Assembly (NCBI GenBank): GCA_030040235.1
Contig: JASHUC010000471.1
Location: forward strand, 1 to 13,737
Direction of reading: 5' to 3'
DNA from: Gammaproteobacteria bacterium
Lineage (GTDB): Bacteria; Pseudomonadota; Gammaproteobacteria; Steroidobacterales; Steroidobacteraceae
DNA length: 13,737 nucleotides
Of the stretch, positions 1-7,066 are shown piece after piece. A program made the position numbers and the translations under genes. The notes beneath the pieces were generated by a model. That model had not been told where the DNA came from, ran no database searches, and was given only the letters and a program-made list of their open reading frames with translations. The first letter of the stretch is position 1, and each line of letters begins with the position of its first letter.

Positions 1-285
1 ACTCTGGGCGTGCGGATGTTGCAACCGTCGGCACGTCGAGCCCAGCTGGATGCTTATCGGCAGAGTCTGTTGAGCGCTGGACTCGAGGTCGTGCCGTTCG
101 ACCAGTCCGTGGCGGATTGGATGACAAGCGAGCGGGCACGGCTGCTGAAGAAGGGTTCAACTCCGGCCTACCGAGATGCTCAGATCGCGGCTGTCGCGGG
201 TTCGCGGGACCTCGTGTTGGTGACTCGGAACGTCGACGACTTCAAAGGATTTCGGGGTTTGAAGGTTCAGAACTGGTTCGCTTAA
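1..285 (+). CDS. VapC-like PIN-domain protein, C-terminal part (5' end outside window)
   Basis: The reading frame is open from base 1 and ends at TAA 283-285, giving 94 visible residues, so the GTG at 10 is probably internal and the true start lies left of the window. The C-terminal half of a PIN ribonuclease is recognisable: an Asp in the YRDAQIAAVA block (about residue 59) and the TRNVDDF block (Asp 79/80) match the last two acidic positions of the PIN active site, followed by a closing NWF typical of VapC/FitB-type proteins. Such proteins usually are toxins that cleave tRNA or other RNA and are neutralised by an antitoxin encoded just upstream. Any antitoxin here would be outside the window, and none follows downstream. 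Family assignment is fairly secure; toxin activity is inferred, because the first acidic residues are not visible. Confidence 0.8.
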   Translation, partial: TLGVRMLQPSARRAQLDAYRQSLLSAGLEVVPFDQSVADWMTSERARLLKKGSTPAYRDAQIAAVAGSRDLVLVTRNVDDFKGFRGLKVQNWFA

Positions 286-638
286 CCGCGCCGCATGGAC
301 GAGCCCCCAGCTCCCGTTCCAACCGCTCGTTATTCCATGGTCAAAGGCGTTGCGGAGCGGGGCGCGAACGACTGACCTGGCGCTGTCGGCATTGCGATGC
401 GCGCTTCAAGGAACTGCTGCGACCTGAAGACCGTCGGCTACTGGCCCGCCACGGGAAAGTGGAGAGACCTCGCACGCGCCCTCGGCAGCGGTGATTTTGA
501 GGTCTGGCAGGAGGTACGGTGATTCGCGCCGGTATCAGTGAGGGGTTTGAGGAAGACACCAGCCCGAGTCTGTAGGACCGCTTTGGCGAACGCTTCTCAG
601 GAGCCGGAACCGTTGTTCCCGCCACAATAGAACGCCAT
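286..638. other. Gene-poor spacer of about 350 bases with possible short coding remnant
   Basis: No convincing gene, RNA or repeat was found between the PIN gene and the MFS gene. One stretch is slightly suggestive. The frame from ATG 397 to TGA 520-522 encodes 41 residues with mostly G or C in third positions and a plausible composition (it contains YWPATGKWRDLARAL and ends GDFEVWQEVR). An in-frame 26-codon stretch starting at ATG 295 ends at TGA 373-375. Neither has a recognisable ribosome binding site or family. They could be pieces of a decayed gene, or chance open frames. The stretch looks less GC-rich than the rest of the window. Confidence 0.4.
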
Positions 639-1898
639 CTACGCAACTGGCACGGAGCCTGCGGTGGCGGTGCCGCGGCGCCAGTACTGCCGAGTGACAA
701 CCGCAACCACCAGCAGTACGGCGGCGGAAACCCCGTTGGCGAGTGCATCGGTGCTCATGAGTCCGCGCACTCCCCAGTGTTTATAGCCGAGGCCATCTAG
801 CCAAACCATGTATGCGATCGCAACGTTACCCGACGCGTTGAGCACCGAATACATGGTGGCGGCGGCATGACGCCTCTGACCGACCACATCGAGTACCAGG
901 GCGGTGAACATGCAGTAGCTGAAACCGCTTGCGATGCTATAGGCGGAAAAGCCGGCACCAAAGGTAACAGGCGTCGCGGGGGCAAAGGCCAGGTAGGCGG
1001 CAAACAACGCCCCGCAGACGGCGGCCAACGAGTAAGCCGCCATGCGATTGACGTGATCCGCAAGGTAGCCGCCGATGAAGCTGCCCGCTGCCGTCAACAG
1101 GCCTCCCCCAAGCCCGGTGATCCAGACGACCTGCGTTCCAGATGCCCTATAATCCGGGCCCAAGCCGGAAATGAGGTTGCCGATGGCAAAGCTGCCGGCC
1201 GGCGAGACGAAGAAAAGAATTCCGAGCCAGGTGCGCCCGCAGCGAACGATTTCGCCCAGGTCATTAACCAGGTCGCCGAAGAACGTACCGGTGCCGCGGG
1301 CAGCCGGCGCCGATTCTTCGATCAGCAACGCTGCCAGCGAAGGAACCATCGTGCCTGCGGCGATTGCGATGGCGACCACTGTCAGACTCGCATGGTCCGC
1401 CAGCCAGATGACTAGGCCGCCGCCAACGGCGCCGGCCCCGATATTGCCCGCCTGCGACCAGCCGGCAGCCCGGCCGCGGCTGGTTGGCGGCAGGGCGCAC
1501 ATCAGCGCACCCGTGGCGGCGCTCTGCAACCCGATCAAGGCACGCGACAAAAACAACAGCAGAGTCAGCACGACCAGAGAGGCGTGAATGCCAAGGATGG
1601 CCAATGAACCGGTCACTGCTGCACCCAAGGCTGATAGCAGCACCCAGGAGCGGCGGCGCAGACCCACGTCCGCCAGCGGTGACCATAGAAATGACCAGAC
1701 CAAAGGGATGAGCGCGATGGCAACGACGCCGGCAATCCGGTTGACCGGCACCCCGTACTTGCGCAGCAGATAGGGAATGAGCAGGCCGCCGACCGCAGTC
1801 GTAAAGCCGTAGGAGACCGACAGCAACCCAAACAGCAACGGTGGGTTCTGCGAAGGTGCCTGAGGTGAAACTGCCGGAATGCGATTCAGAGGCCTCAT
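639..1898 (-). CDS. MFS permease, AmpG-like
   Basis: This is a 419-residue integral membrane protein with roughly 12 hydrophobic segments, the usual size for a major facilitator superfamily transporter. Its first segments begin near residue 20. The loop after the second segment reads FLWSPLADVGLRRRSW (about residues 70-85), the A-motif position of MFS proteins. It resembles the FLWAP-L-D-...-GRRR-W signature of AmpG/acetyl-CoA-transporter-like permeases, which import anhydro-muropeptides, and related RhtX/FptX siderophore permeases. A second R-G-R loop (PPTSRGRAAGW, about 137-147) lies in the expected place. The start is ATG at 1896-1898 with no strong Shine-Dalgarno. It lies 27 bp after the NlpC/P60 gene on the same strand, so co-transcription is likely and hints at a wall-peptide substrate. 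MFS membership is firm; the substrate is inferred. Confidence 0.85.
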   Translation of the reverse strand: MRPLNRIPAVSPQAPSQNPPLLFGLLSVSYGFTTAVGGLLIPYLLRKYGVPVNRIAGVVAIALIPLVWSFLWSPLADVGLRRRSWVLLSALGAAVTGSLAILGIHASLVVLTLLLFLSRALIGLQSAATGALMCALPPTSRGRAAGWSQAGNIGAGAVGGGLVIWLADHASLTVVAIAIAAGTMVPSLAALLIEESAPAARGTGTFFGDLVNDLGEIVRCGRTWLGILFFVSPAGSFAIGNLISGLGPDYRASGTQVVWITGLGGGLLTAAGSFIGGYLADHVNRMAAYSLAAVCGALFAAYLAFAPATPVTFGAGFSAYSIASGFSYCMFTALVLDVVGQRRHAAATMYSVLNASGNVAIAYMVWLDGLGYKHWGVRGLMSTDALANGVSAAVLLVVAVVTRQYWRRGTATAGSVPVA

Positions 1899-1925
1899 TG
1901 TACAGACCCGCAGGTCAGCCCGTCG

Positions 1926-2483
1926 CTAGCTACCCGGGTTCAGTACGTCGTGCACGTGATCGCGCCTCCAATGCCAGAACCGTCCGGCGCTCACCAGATG
2001 CTTGCGATAGAAGCCCCGGCCCAGGCTGGCGTACGTGACGAAGGCATCGGATCGCGGCGCGTGGACGAATCGGCCTGCGCCCACGTAAATGCCGACGTGA
2101 TTGACGTGTAGCGAGCGGATACGAAAGAAGACGAGGTCGCCCGGCAGCAGATCCCGCACCGGAACGGGGTGTGCGGCGCGTTGCTGTTCACGGGCCGTCC
2201 GCGGGATTGCAATCCCGGCCTTCTCGTACGCGTACACCGCAAGCCCGCTGCAGTCGAAGCCGCGGGCGTCCGATCCGCCGAATCGATACGGCGTGCCGAC
2301 GAGAGCGGCAGCGGAGGCCGCAATGGCCTCACCGGAGCTCAGAGCACCCGGGGGCGCCCGCGGCACGCTGGCGCATGAGGCGAGGAGCGCCACAAGGGCC
2401 AGCGTCAACGCAACGCGGAGCGCACCACGGGCCGCGCCTGCGGGCTGCCGCTTCCGATCAAACAACAGCATGCTCTCGATCAT
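1926..2483 (-). CDS. NlpC/P60-family cell-wall hydrolase, lipoprotein
   Basis: This is a probable D,L-endopeptidase that cuts peptidoglycan stem peptides, anchored as a lipoprotein. I chose the ATG at 2481-2483 (185 residues). The hydrophobic stretch ALRVALTLALVALLA then ends in the lipobox LLASC with the lipidated Cys at about residue 37. The ATG at 2469-2471 would also work. The longest frame, from 2546, would give an implausible 57-residue leader and overlap the divergent gene's start. The catalytic domain has the family's Cys in FDCSGL (Cys78), His in VNHVGIYVG (His129) and a third polar residue in FVHAPRS (His141). The preceding GTPYRFGG is also typical. It is followed by the AmpG-like permease gene, with which it may form an operon. 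Ser38, immediately after the lipid Cys, is not an inner-membrane retention Asp, so outer-membrane sorting is expected. Confidence 0.88.
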   Translation of the reverse strand: MIESMLLFDRKRQPAGAARGALRVALTLALVALLASCASVPRAPPGALSSGEAIAASAAALVGTPYRFGGSDARGFDCSGLAVYAYEKAGIAIPRTAREQQRAAHPVPVRDLLPGDLVFFRIRSLHVNHVGIYVGAGRFVHAPRSDAFVTYASLGRGFYRKHLVSAGRFWHWRRDHVHDVLNPGS

Positions 2484-2544
2484 CGAGCAGATGCCCCGGA
2501 ATCTCGCGGTCGTGACTCGACCAGCGTACGATCCCCGAGCATAC
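2484..2544. promoter_or_regulatory. Short divergent spacer between NlpC/P60 and MHS transporter genes
   Basis: These 61 bp separate two divergently transcribed genes and must hold at least part of both promoters. A weak -10-like TACGAT lies at 2527-2532 on the plus strand, but I find no matching -35 and no strong Shine-Dalgarno for either gene. If a longer NlpC start were used, the two start codons would interlock in a CATG at 2544-2547 and leave no spacer, which argues for the shorter start. Confidence 0.3.
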
Positions 2545-3843
2545 ATGAGGAACCAAACGGGTCACGGTGTTCAGAGCCTCAAGCGCCGCTACATCTTCGC
2601 GGCGACCGCCGGCAATGCGCTCGAGTTCTACGATTTCCTCACCTACGCGCTGTTCGCCATCCAGATCGGACACGCATTCTTTCCGGCCTCGACGGCTTAC
2701 GGCAGCCTGATGCTCTCACTTGCGACGTTCGGGGCGGGATTCGCGACGCGCCCGATCGGCGGGATCGTGCTCGGGATCTACGCCGACCGCGCGGGGCGCA
2801 AGCCCGCGATGATGCTGTGTCTCACGCTGATCGGCGCATCGATGGTGGCCATGGCCCTGATTCCGCCCTATGCGCGGATCGGGCTCGCTGCGCCGATCCT
2901 CGCGGTGATCGCGCGGCTTCTGCAGGGCTTCTCGCTCGGCGGAGAGATCGGCTCGAACACGGCGTTCCTCAGCGAAGCGGCGAGTCCCGAGCGCCGCGGA
3001 GCAGTGGTCTCCTGGCAGGGAGCGAGCCAGCTCATGGCGCTGATCGCCGGCAGTCTGGTCGGCGTGGTGCTCACGGCGATTCTGCCTCCGGCACTCCTCG
3101 ATGCGTATGGCTGGCGAATCGCGCTGCTGCTCGGAGCGGCGGCAGTGCCGTTTGGCCTCTGGTTGCGCACCCATCTCCCCGAGACGCTGCCCGCTCCGGC
3201 GCCATCGACGCCCGGGGCGGCGATGCGTCTCACGCCCGCGCACTGGCGCATCATGGTGCTCGGCCTCATCGTCCTTGCCGCCGGCACCATCGGCAGCTAC
3301 ATCGTCACCTACATCGCGACCTACGCGCAGCACACGCTGCACCTTCCGGCACGGGCGGGCTTTCTGGCCGAACTGATCGGCTATGCGGTCAGCGTGCCCA
3401 GCGTGCTGCTCGGCGGACGCCTGTCCGATCGCTACGGCCGCTGGCCGATCAATGTCTGGGGGAACCTCGCTCTCCTCGCGGGCATCTATCCTATTTTCGC
3501 CTGGATCGTCGCGGCGCCCTCGGAGGGCTCGTTGATCGCCGGCACGACGTTTTTGAGCGCTGCGTCGATGTTCCCGTTCGGTTGTCTCTGTGCCTGCCTG
3601 ACCGAGGCACTGCCCGCGCAAGTTCGCAGCCGCGGCTTCGGCACGGTCTATTCGCTGTCCATCGCCTTGTTCGGCGGAACGACACAGCTGGTGGTCACCT
3701 GGCTGATCCACCTCACGGGCAGCTCGATCGCACCCGCGTGGTATCTCGTGGGCGCCACGGCCGCCGGACAGATCGGATATATGCTGCTCCCGGAGACGGC
3801 GCCGGTGCGGCTGCGGCGAGGCGCCGTGTACGCGGCGAGTTGA
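2545..3843 (+). CDS. MFS transporter, metabolite:H+ symporter (MHS) family
   Basis: This is a 432-residue inner-membrane transporter, the standard length for the MHS branch of the major facilitator superfamily (relatives of ProP, KgtP and CitA, which import organic acids, proline/betaine and similar solutes with protons). Family hallmarks are GNALEFYDFLTYALFA in the first segment (residues 23-38, with Asp30), FFP (45-47), RPIGG (69-73), the A-motif DRAGRKP (81-87), and LLQGFSLGGE followed by FLSEAASPERRG (125-152). The second half repeats the A-motif as GGRLSDRYGRW (290-300). The frame is open well upstream, but that part is antisense to the NlpC gene. ATG 2545 places the first membrane segment about 20 residues in, as in relatives. 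It converges with the ABC permease gene 25 bp downstream. The substrate cannot be read from sequence. Confidence 0.88.
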   Translation: MRNQTGHGVQSLKRRYIFAATAGNALEFYDFLTYALFAIQIGHAFFPASTAYGSLMLSLATFGAGFATRPIGGIVLGIYADRAGRKPAMMLCLTLIGASMVAMALIPPYARIGLAAPILAVIARLLQGFSLGGEIGSNTAFLSEAASPERRGAVVSWQGASQLMALIAGSLVGVVLTAILPPALLDAYGWRIALLLGAAAVPFGLWLRTHLPETLPAPAPSTPGAAMRLTPAHWRIMVLGLIVLAAGTIGSYIVTYIATYAQHTLHLPARAGFLAELIGYAVSVPSVLLGGRLSDRYGRWPINVWGNLALLAGIYPIFAWIVAAPSEGSLIAGTTFLSAASMFPFGCLCACLTEALPAQVRSRGFGTVYSLSIALFGGTTQLVVTWLIHLTGSSIAPAWYLVGATAAGQIGYMLLPETAPVRLRRGAVYAAS

Positions 3844-3868
3844 CGGCACGTGAGCCGCGGATGGATGG

Positions 3869-6334
3869 CTACTCGTGTCGCAGCACCGCCGCCGGCTCGA
3901 CACGCGCGGCACGATGCACCAGCCCATACACGGCGATCCAGGCCGCGGCGAGCGTCACCGCGAGGCCGAACGCGAACGGCAACGGCGTGAGGCGGATCCG
4001 CTCGCTGAAATAGCTCAAGTAGGCCTCCGTGGCGAGGTAAGCGATCGGCCAGCTGAGGAGATTCGCGACGAGGACGGGCTTGGAGAACTCCCGCATCATC
4101 ATCGCGACGATCTGCAGCGAGCGTGCGCCGATCGCCTTGCGGACACCGATCTCGTGCGCACGGCGCTCGGCCACGAAGAGCGCGGTGCCAAAGACCCCCA
4201 TCATCGCGATGGCGCACCCGATGGCGGTCAACGCGGTGAGAATCAGGCCGAGGTCGGCGTGAATCCGGTAGGCGCGCTCGAACAGCTCGTCCATGAAATA
4301 CCGCTCCACCGGTTGTCTCGAAAGCCTGCGCCACGTTCGATCGATCGTGGCGAGAGCCTGTGGAACTGCATTCTTGCGGATGCGAACGATGAGCGGGTGC
4401 CCGCTGGACTGCGCCTCGGTCATGAGTTCGTAGAAGCTCATGCGAATCCGGCCGCCGCAGCAGGTCACGGCTAGAATCCGCAGCGGCTCGTTCTCGATGA
4501 CGCCCACGATCCTGACGCCGCCCGTGAGGTGGAAATCCCCCGGGTCCACCGGGTAGACGATCCGATCCACCGCTGCCCTTGGAGAGGCGAAACCGAGCGC
4601 CTGCGCGAGTGCTCGATCGATGACGATTCCCACACTCGCCGGGCCGGGATCGGCACGATCGAATGCGTGGCCGGCCAGAAGACGGGCGCCGAGGGCGACG
4701 CGGAAGTCCTGCGACACCCGCACGGGTAGCGCAGCGATGCGGGACGAGCGAGGCTTGGAGGCCACGAAGATCGGGGCTTGGATGTCGTCCGCCCAGGGAC
4801 GATGGTTGATCGCCGCCACGCTTCTCACGGCCGGGTCGGCCAGCAGCGCTTGGCGCCAGACCTGGAGGGTTGCCCCGTTCGCGCTCCAGCCCTGTCCCAG
4901 CACCACCGTCTGATCGGCGCTGGCTGGCATGCCGATCTGTCGTAGTTTCGCGTTCTGCGAGAACACGACGGCCAGCGTGATGAGCAGCAGGCTCGCCATC
5001 GAGAACTGCGCGAGCACGATGAGCCCCGGCCCCGCACGCGCGTGACCGAGCGCAGGCCCCGCGCGAATCGCCGCGATGGGCTTTACACCTGCGATGCCGA
5101 CGGCGGGATAGATGCCGCTCAGGATCGCAACCGCCAGCAAAAGGGCAACGACACCGGCCCAGAACGCCGGACTGCCTCCGATCGTGCCGAGCAGGTCGAG
5201 TTGGGCACGCGCATCGAGGACGCGCGCAACCGCGGCGAGAATGGTCAGAGAGATGCCCGCCGCCAGTCCCGTTTGCAGCGCCGATTCGGTCAGGTGCTGC
5301 GCGGCGACGTGCAGCCTACCGGCTCCGAGCACGCAGCGGACGCCGATCTCGCGCGCTCGCGCGAGCGACTGGGCGAGGGCGATATTGACGTAGTTCACGC
5401 AGGCGATGCCGAGCACCAGAGCGGCGACCGACATCACGAGCACGACGAGCGAGGGTGCTCCCTGCAGCGGGAATACCGCTCGTTGCAGCGCCGCCAGGCG
5501 CAGGCGCGACACCGGAACCGCGCGGTACTCCCACTGCTGAAGCGGCGAATCGAGCCCGTGTCGATGCGCGAATCCCCGTAGACGCCTGTTGAGGTCGGAA
5601 GCGGTGAAGTGGCCGCCTTTGGGCAGCATCACGTACGTGTAGCCGAACCCGAACATCGGTTTCTTGAGCGCCCGTTGCAGGGTGGCGAAGGTATCGCGCG
5701 AGACGAGCAGGTCGAAGCTGAAATCGTCCTCGCCTATCCCTGAGGAGCGGAAAAAATGCGAGGTCGGCGCAAAGGGTTTCATCACCGCGGCGACCGTGAC
5801 ATCGAGCGCGTTCTCGAGACGGAGCGTCCGCCCCAGCACGGCGGTGGTCCCGAAGAGACGCAGGGCGGTGTCCTCGCTGATGACGGCCTGACGCGGTTCG
5901 GTGAGGGGATTGACGGCCGTCGAGCGCACGAACGGCAGCGGAAAGATACGCAGGAGGGCCGGATCGGCCCACGCGGCGTCGACAAAGGATACCTGCCCGC
6001 CGACGTTGACGTGCATCCCGGGTGCCTGCCGCATCGATGCGACCGCCGCGAGCTCCGGATCCTCGGCGGACACCTCCTTGGCGATCGCTCCACCCTGCAT
6101 CATGAATCCCGTGTCGTATCCATTCACGTCGCTCACAAGGAAAGCGCGTGCGGCGATGAGAAAGACGCGGTCGATGTCCTTGAACTCGCGGTCGCCGCGC
6201 GTGAGGTAGGTGACCGACCCGTAGGCCACGATGAAGCACGCGAGACCGAGCGCGAGGCCGAGCAGGCTCATCGCGGTGGACGTCCTGAAGCGCCACAGAT
6301 GGCGCAGCGCGCTGAGGAGGTAATGCCGGAGCAC
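3869..6334 (-). CDS. ABC transporter permease with duplicated FtsX/MacB-type half
   Basis: This is an 821-residue inner-membrane permease starting with GTG 6332-6334, 12 bp after the ATPase stop, with a G-rich stretch just upstream. Two MacB-like halves are visible. The first has a membrane segment at about 21-41, a large periplasmic domain (42-295), then segments at about 296-318, 355-375 and 391-412. The second has a segment at 436-458, a periplasmic domain (460-690), then segments at 695-720, 750-773 and 787-808. Each half carries the FtsX cytoplasmic coupling motif: REIGVRCVLGAGR (329-340) and HEIGVRKAIGARS (727-739). The chain ends RVEPAAVLRHE, also typical. One chain may therefore supply both membrane halves, like a fused LolC-LolE pair, working with two copies of the ATPase and the adaptor. 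A Cys-Cys pair lies at 625-626 in the second periplasmic domain. Export role is inferred; substrate is unknown. Confidence 0.88.
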   Translation of the reverse strand: MLRHYLLSALRHLWRFRTSTAMSLLGLALGLACFIVAYGSVTYLTRGDREFKDIDRVFLIAARAFLVSDVNGYDTGFMMQGGAIAKEVSAEDPELAAVASMRQAPGMHVNVGGQVSFVDAAWADPALLRIFPLPFVRSTAVNPLTEPRQAVISEDTALRLFGTTAVLGRTLRLENALDVTVAAVMKPFAPTSHFFRSSGIGEDDFSFDLLVSRDTFATLQRALKKPMFGFGYTYVMLPKGGHFTASDLNRRLRGFAHRHGLDSPLQQWEYRAVPVSRLRLAALQRAVFPLQGAPSLVVLVMSVAALVLGIACVNYVNIALAQSLARAREIGVRCVLGAGRLHVAAQHLTESALQTGLAAGISLTILAAVARVLDARAQLDLLGTIGGSPAFWAGVVALLLAVAILSGIYPAVGIAGVKPIAAIRAGPALGHARAGPGLIVLAQFSMASLLLITLAVVFSQNAKLRQIGMPASADQTVVLGQGWSANGATLQVWRQALLADPAVRSVAAINHRPWADDIQAPIFVASKPRSSRIAALPVRVSQDFRVALGARLLAGHAFDRADPGPASVGIVIDRALAQALGFASPRAAVDRIVYPVDPGDFHLTGGVRIVGVIENEPLRILAVTCCGGRIRMSFYELMTEAQSSGHPLIVRIRKNAVPQALATIDRTWRRLSRQPVERYFMDELFERAYRIHADLGLILTALTAIGCAIAMMGVFGTALFVAERRAHEIGVRKAIGARSLQIVAMMMREFSKPVLVANLLSWPIAYLATEAYLSYFSERIRLTPLPFAFGLAVTLAAAWIAVYGLVHRAARVEPAAVLRHE

Positions 6335-6346
6335 GGCCCCGCCCGC

Positions 6347-7066
6347 TCAAATCGCCTCGGCGAGACTCGGCACGATGCGCCCGTCGAGCAGACTCACCAG
6401 TCGATGTGCCCGGTCGGCGTGGCTCGGCGAATGCGTCACCATGACGATCGTCGCGCCCTGCTCGTTGAGCGTCGCGAGCATGTCCATCACGTCCTCGCCG
6501 TTTTTCGTGTCCAGGTTGCCGGTTGGCTCGTCGGCGACGATGAGCTTCGGATCTGCGACGACGGCGCGTGCCACGGCGACCCGCTGCTGCTGGCCGCCGG
6601 AGAGCTGCGCGGGCTTGTGCTTCGCGCGGCTCTCGAGGCCGACGAGCTCGAGGACTTCGCGGACTCGCGACCGGCGCGCTCCCCGAGACATGCCCTGATA
6701 GAGCAGCGGCAGCTCGACGTTTTCGTAGACCGAGAGATCGTCGATGAGATTGAAGCTCTGGAAGATGAAGCCGACGTTGCGCTTGCGAATCTCGGTGAGC
6801 TGCCTCTCGGAGCAGCTCGACACCTCGGTGCCATCGAGAAGGTACGCGCCGCTCGTCGGCCGGTCGATGAGCCCGATGATGTTGAGCAGCGTCGACTTGC
6901 CGCAGCCCGAGGGTCCCATGATCGCGAGGAACTCTCCCTGCTCGACCTCGAGGCTCACCTCATCGAGCGCCGTTGTTTCGAGCTCGCTCGTGCGATAGAG
7001 CTTGCGTACGTTCGAGAGCCTGATCACCTCGCCAGCCCGCTCGCTCGCCCCGTCCGATGTCATCAT
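6347..7066 (-). CDS. ABC transporter ATPase, MacB/LolD-type
   Basis: This 239-residue nucleotide-binding subunit would power the adjacent FtsX-type permease. All catalytic motifs are present: Walker A GPSGCGKST (51-59), Q-loop Gln in FIFQSFN (103), signature LSGGQQQR (155-162), Walker B LIVADEPTGNLD (175-186) and the H-loop His in VMVTHS (212). The TGNLD wording, and VEQGEFLAIMGPSGCGKSTL around Walker A, are typical of the MacB/LolD/YknY group that handles export or lipoprotein release, not import. It starts at ATG 7064-7066, overlapping the adaptor's stop codon by ATGA, so translation is probably coupled. The next Met codon, at 7061-7063, would be an equivalent start. The protein ends about where single-domain ATPases of this group usually end, and is not fused to the permease as in MacB itself. 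Confidence 0.95.
   Translation of the reverse strand: MMTSDGASERAGEVIRLSNVRKLYRTSELETTALDEVSLEVEQGEFLAIMGPSGCGKSTLLNIIGLIDRPTSGAYLLDGTEVSSCSERQLTEIRKRNVGFIFQSFNLIDDLSVYENVELPLLYQGMSRGARRSRVREVLELVGLESRAKHKPAQLSGGQQQRVAVARAVVADPKLIVADEPTGNLDTKNGEDVMDMLATLNEQGATIVMVTHSPSHADRAHRLVSLLDGRIVPSLAEAI

Noticed and set aside
2101..2544. 148-codon upstream extension of the MHS transporter frame
   Set aside because: It runs antisense through the NlpC/P60 catalytic domain, has no domain of its own, and relatives start about 20 residues before the first membrane segment, matching ATG 2545.
2544..2547. Interlocking CATG start codons of the NlpC/P60 and MHS genes
   Set aside because: It requires an implausibly long signal peptide for the lipoprotein; a start at 2483 or 2471 explains the lipobox better.
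3844..3857. CGGC-ACGTGA-GCCG hairpin between convergent MHS and permease genes
   Set aside because: Only a 4-bp stem and no T-run; too weak to call a terminator in GC-rich DNA.
2716..3927. 403-codon minus-strand open frame opposite the MHS transporter
   Set aside because: Arg/Glu/His-rich product with no hydrophobic core or motif, antisense to a clear MFS gene; a codon-bias artefact.
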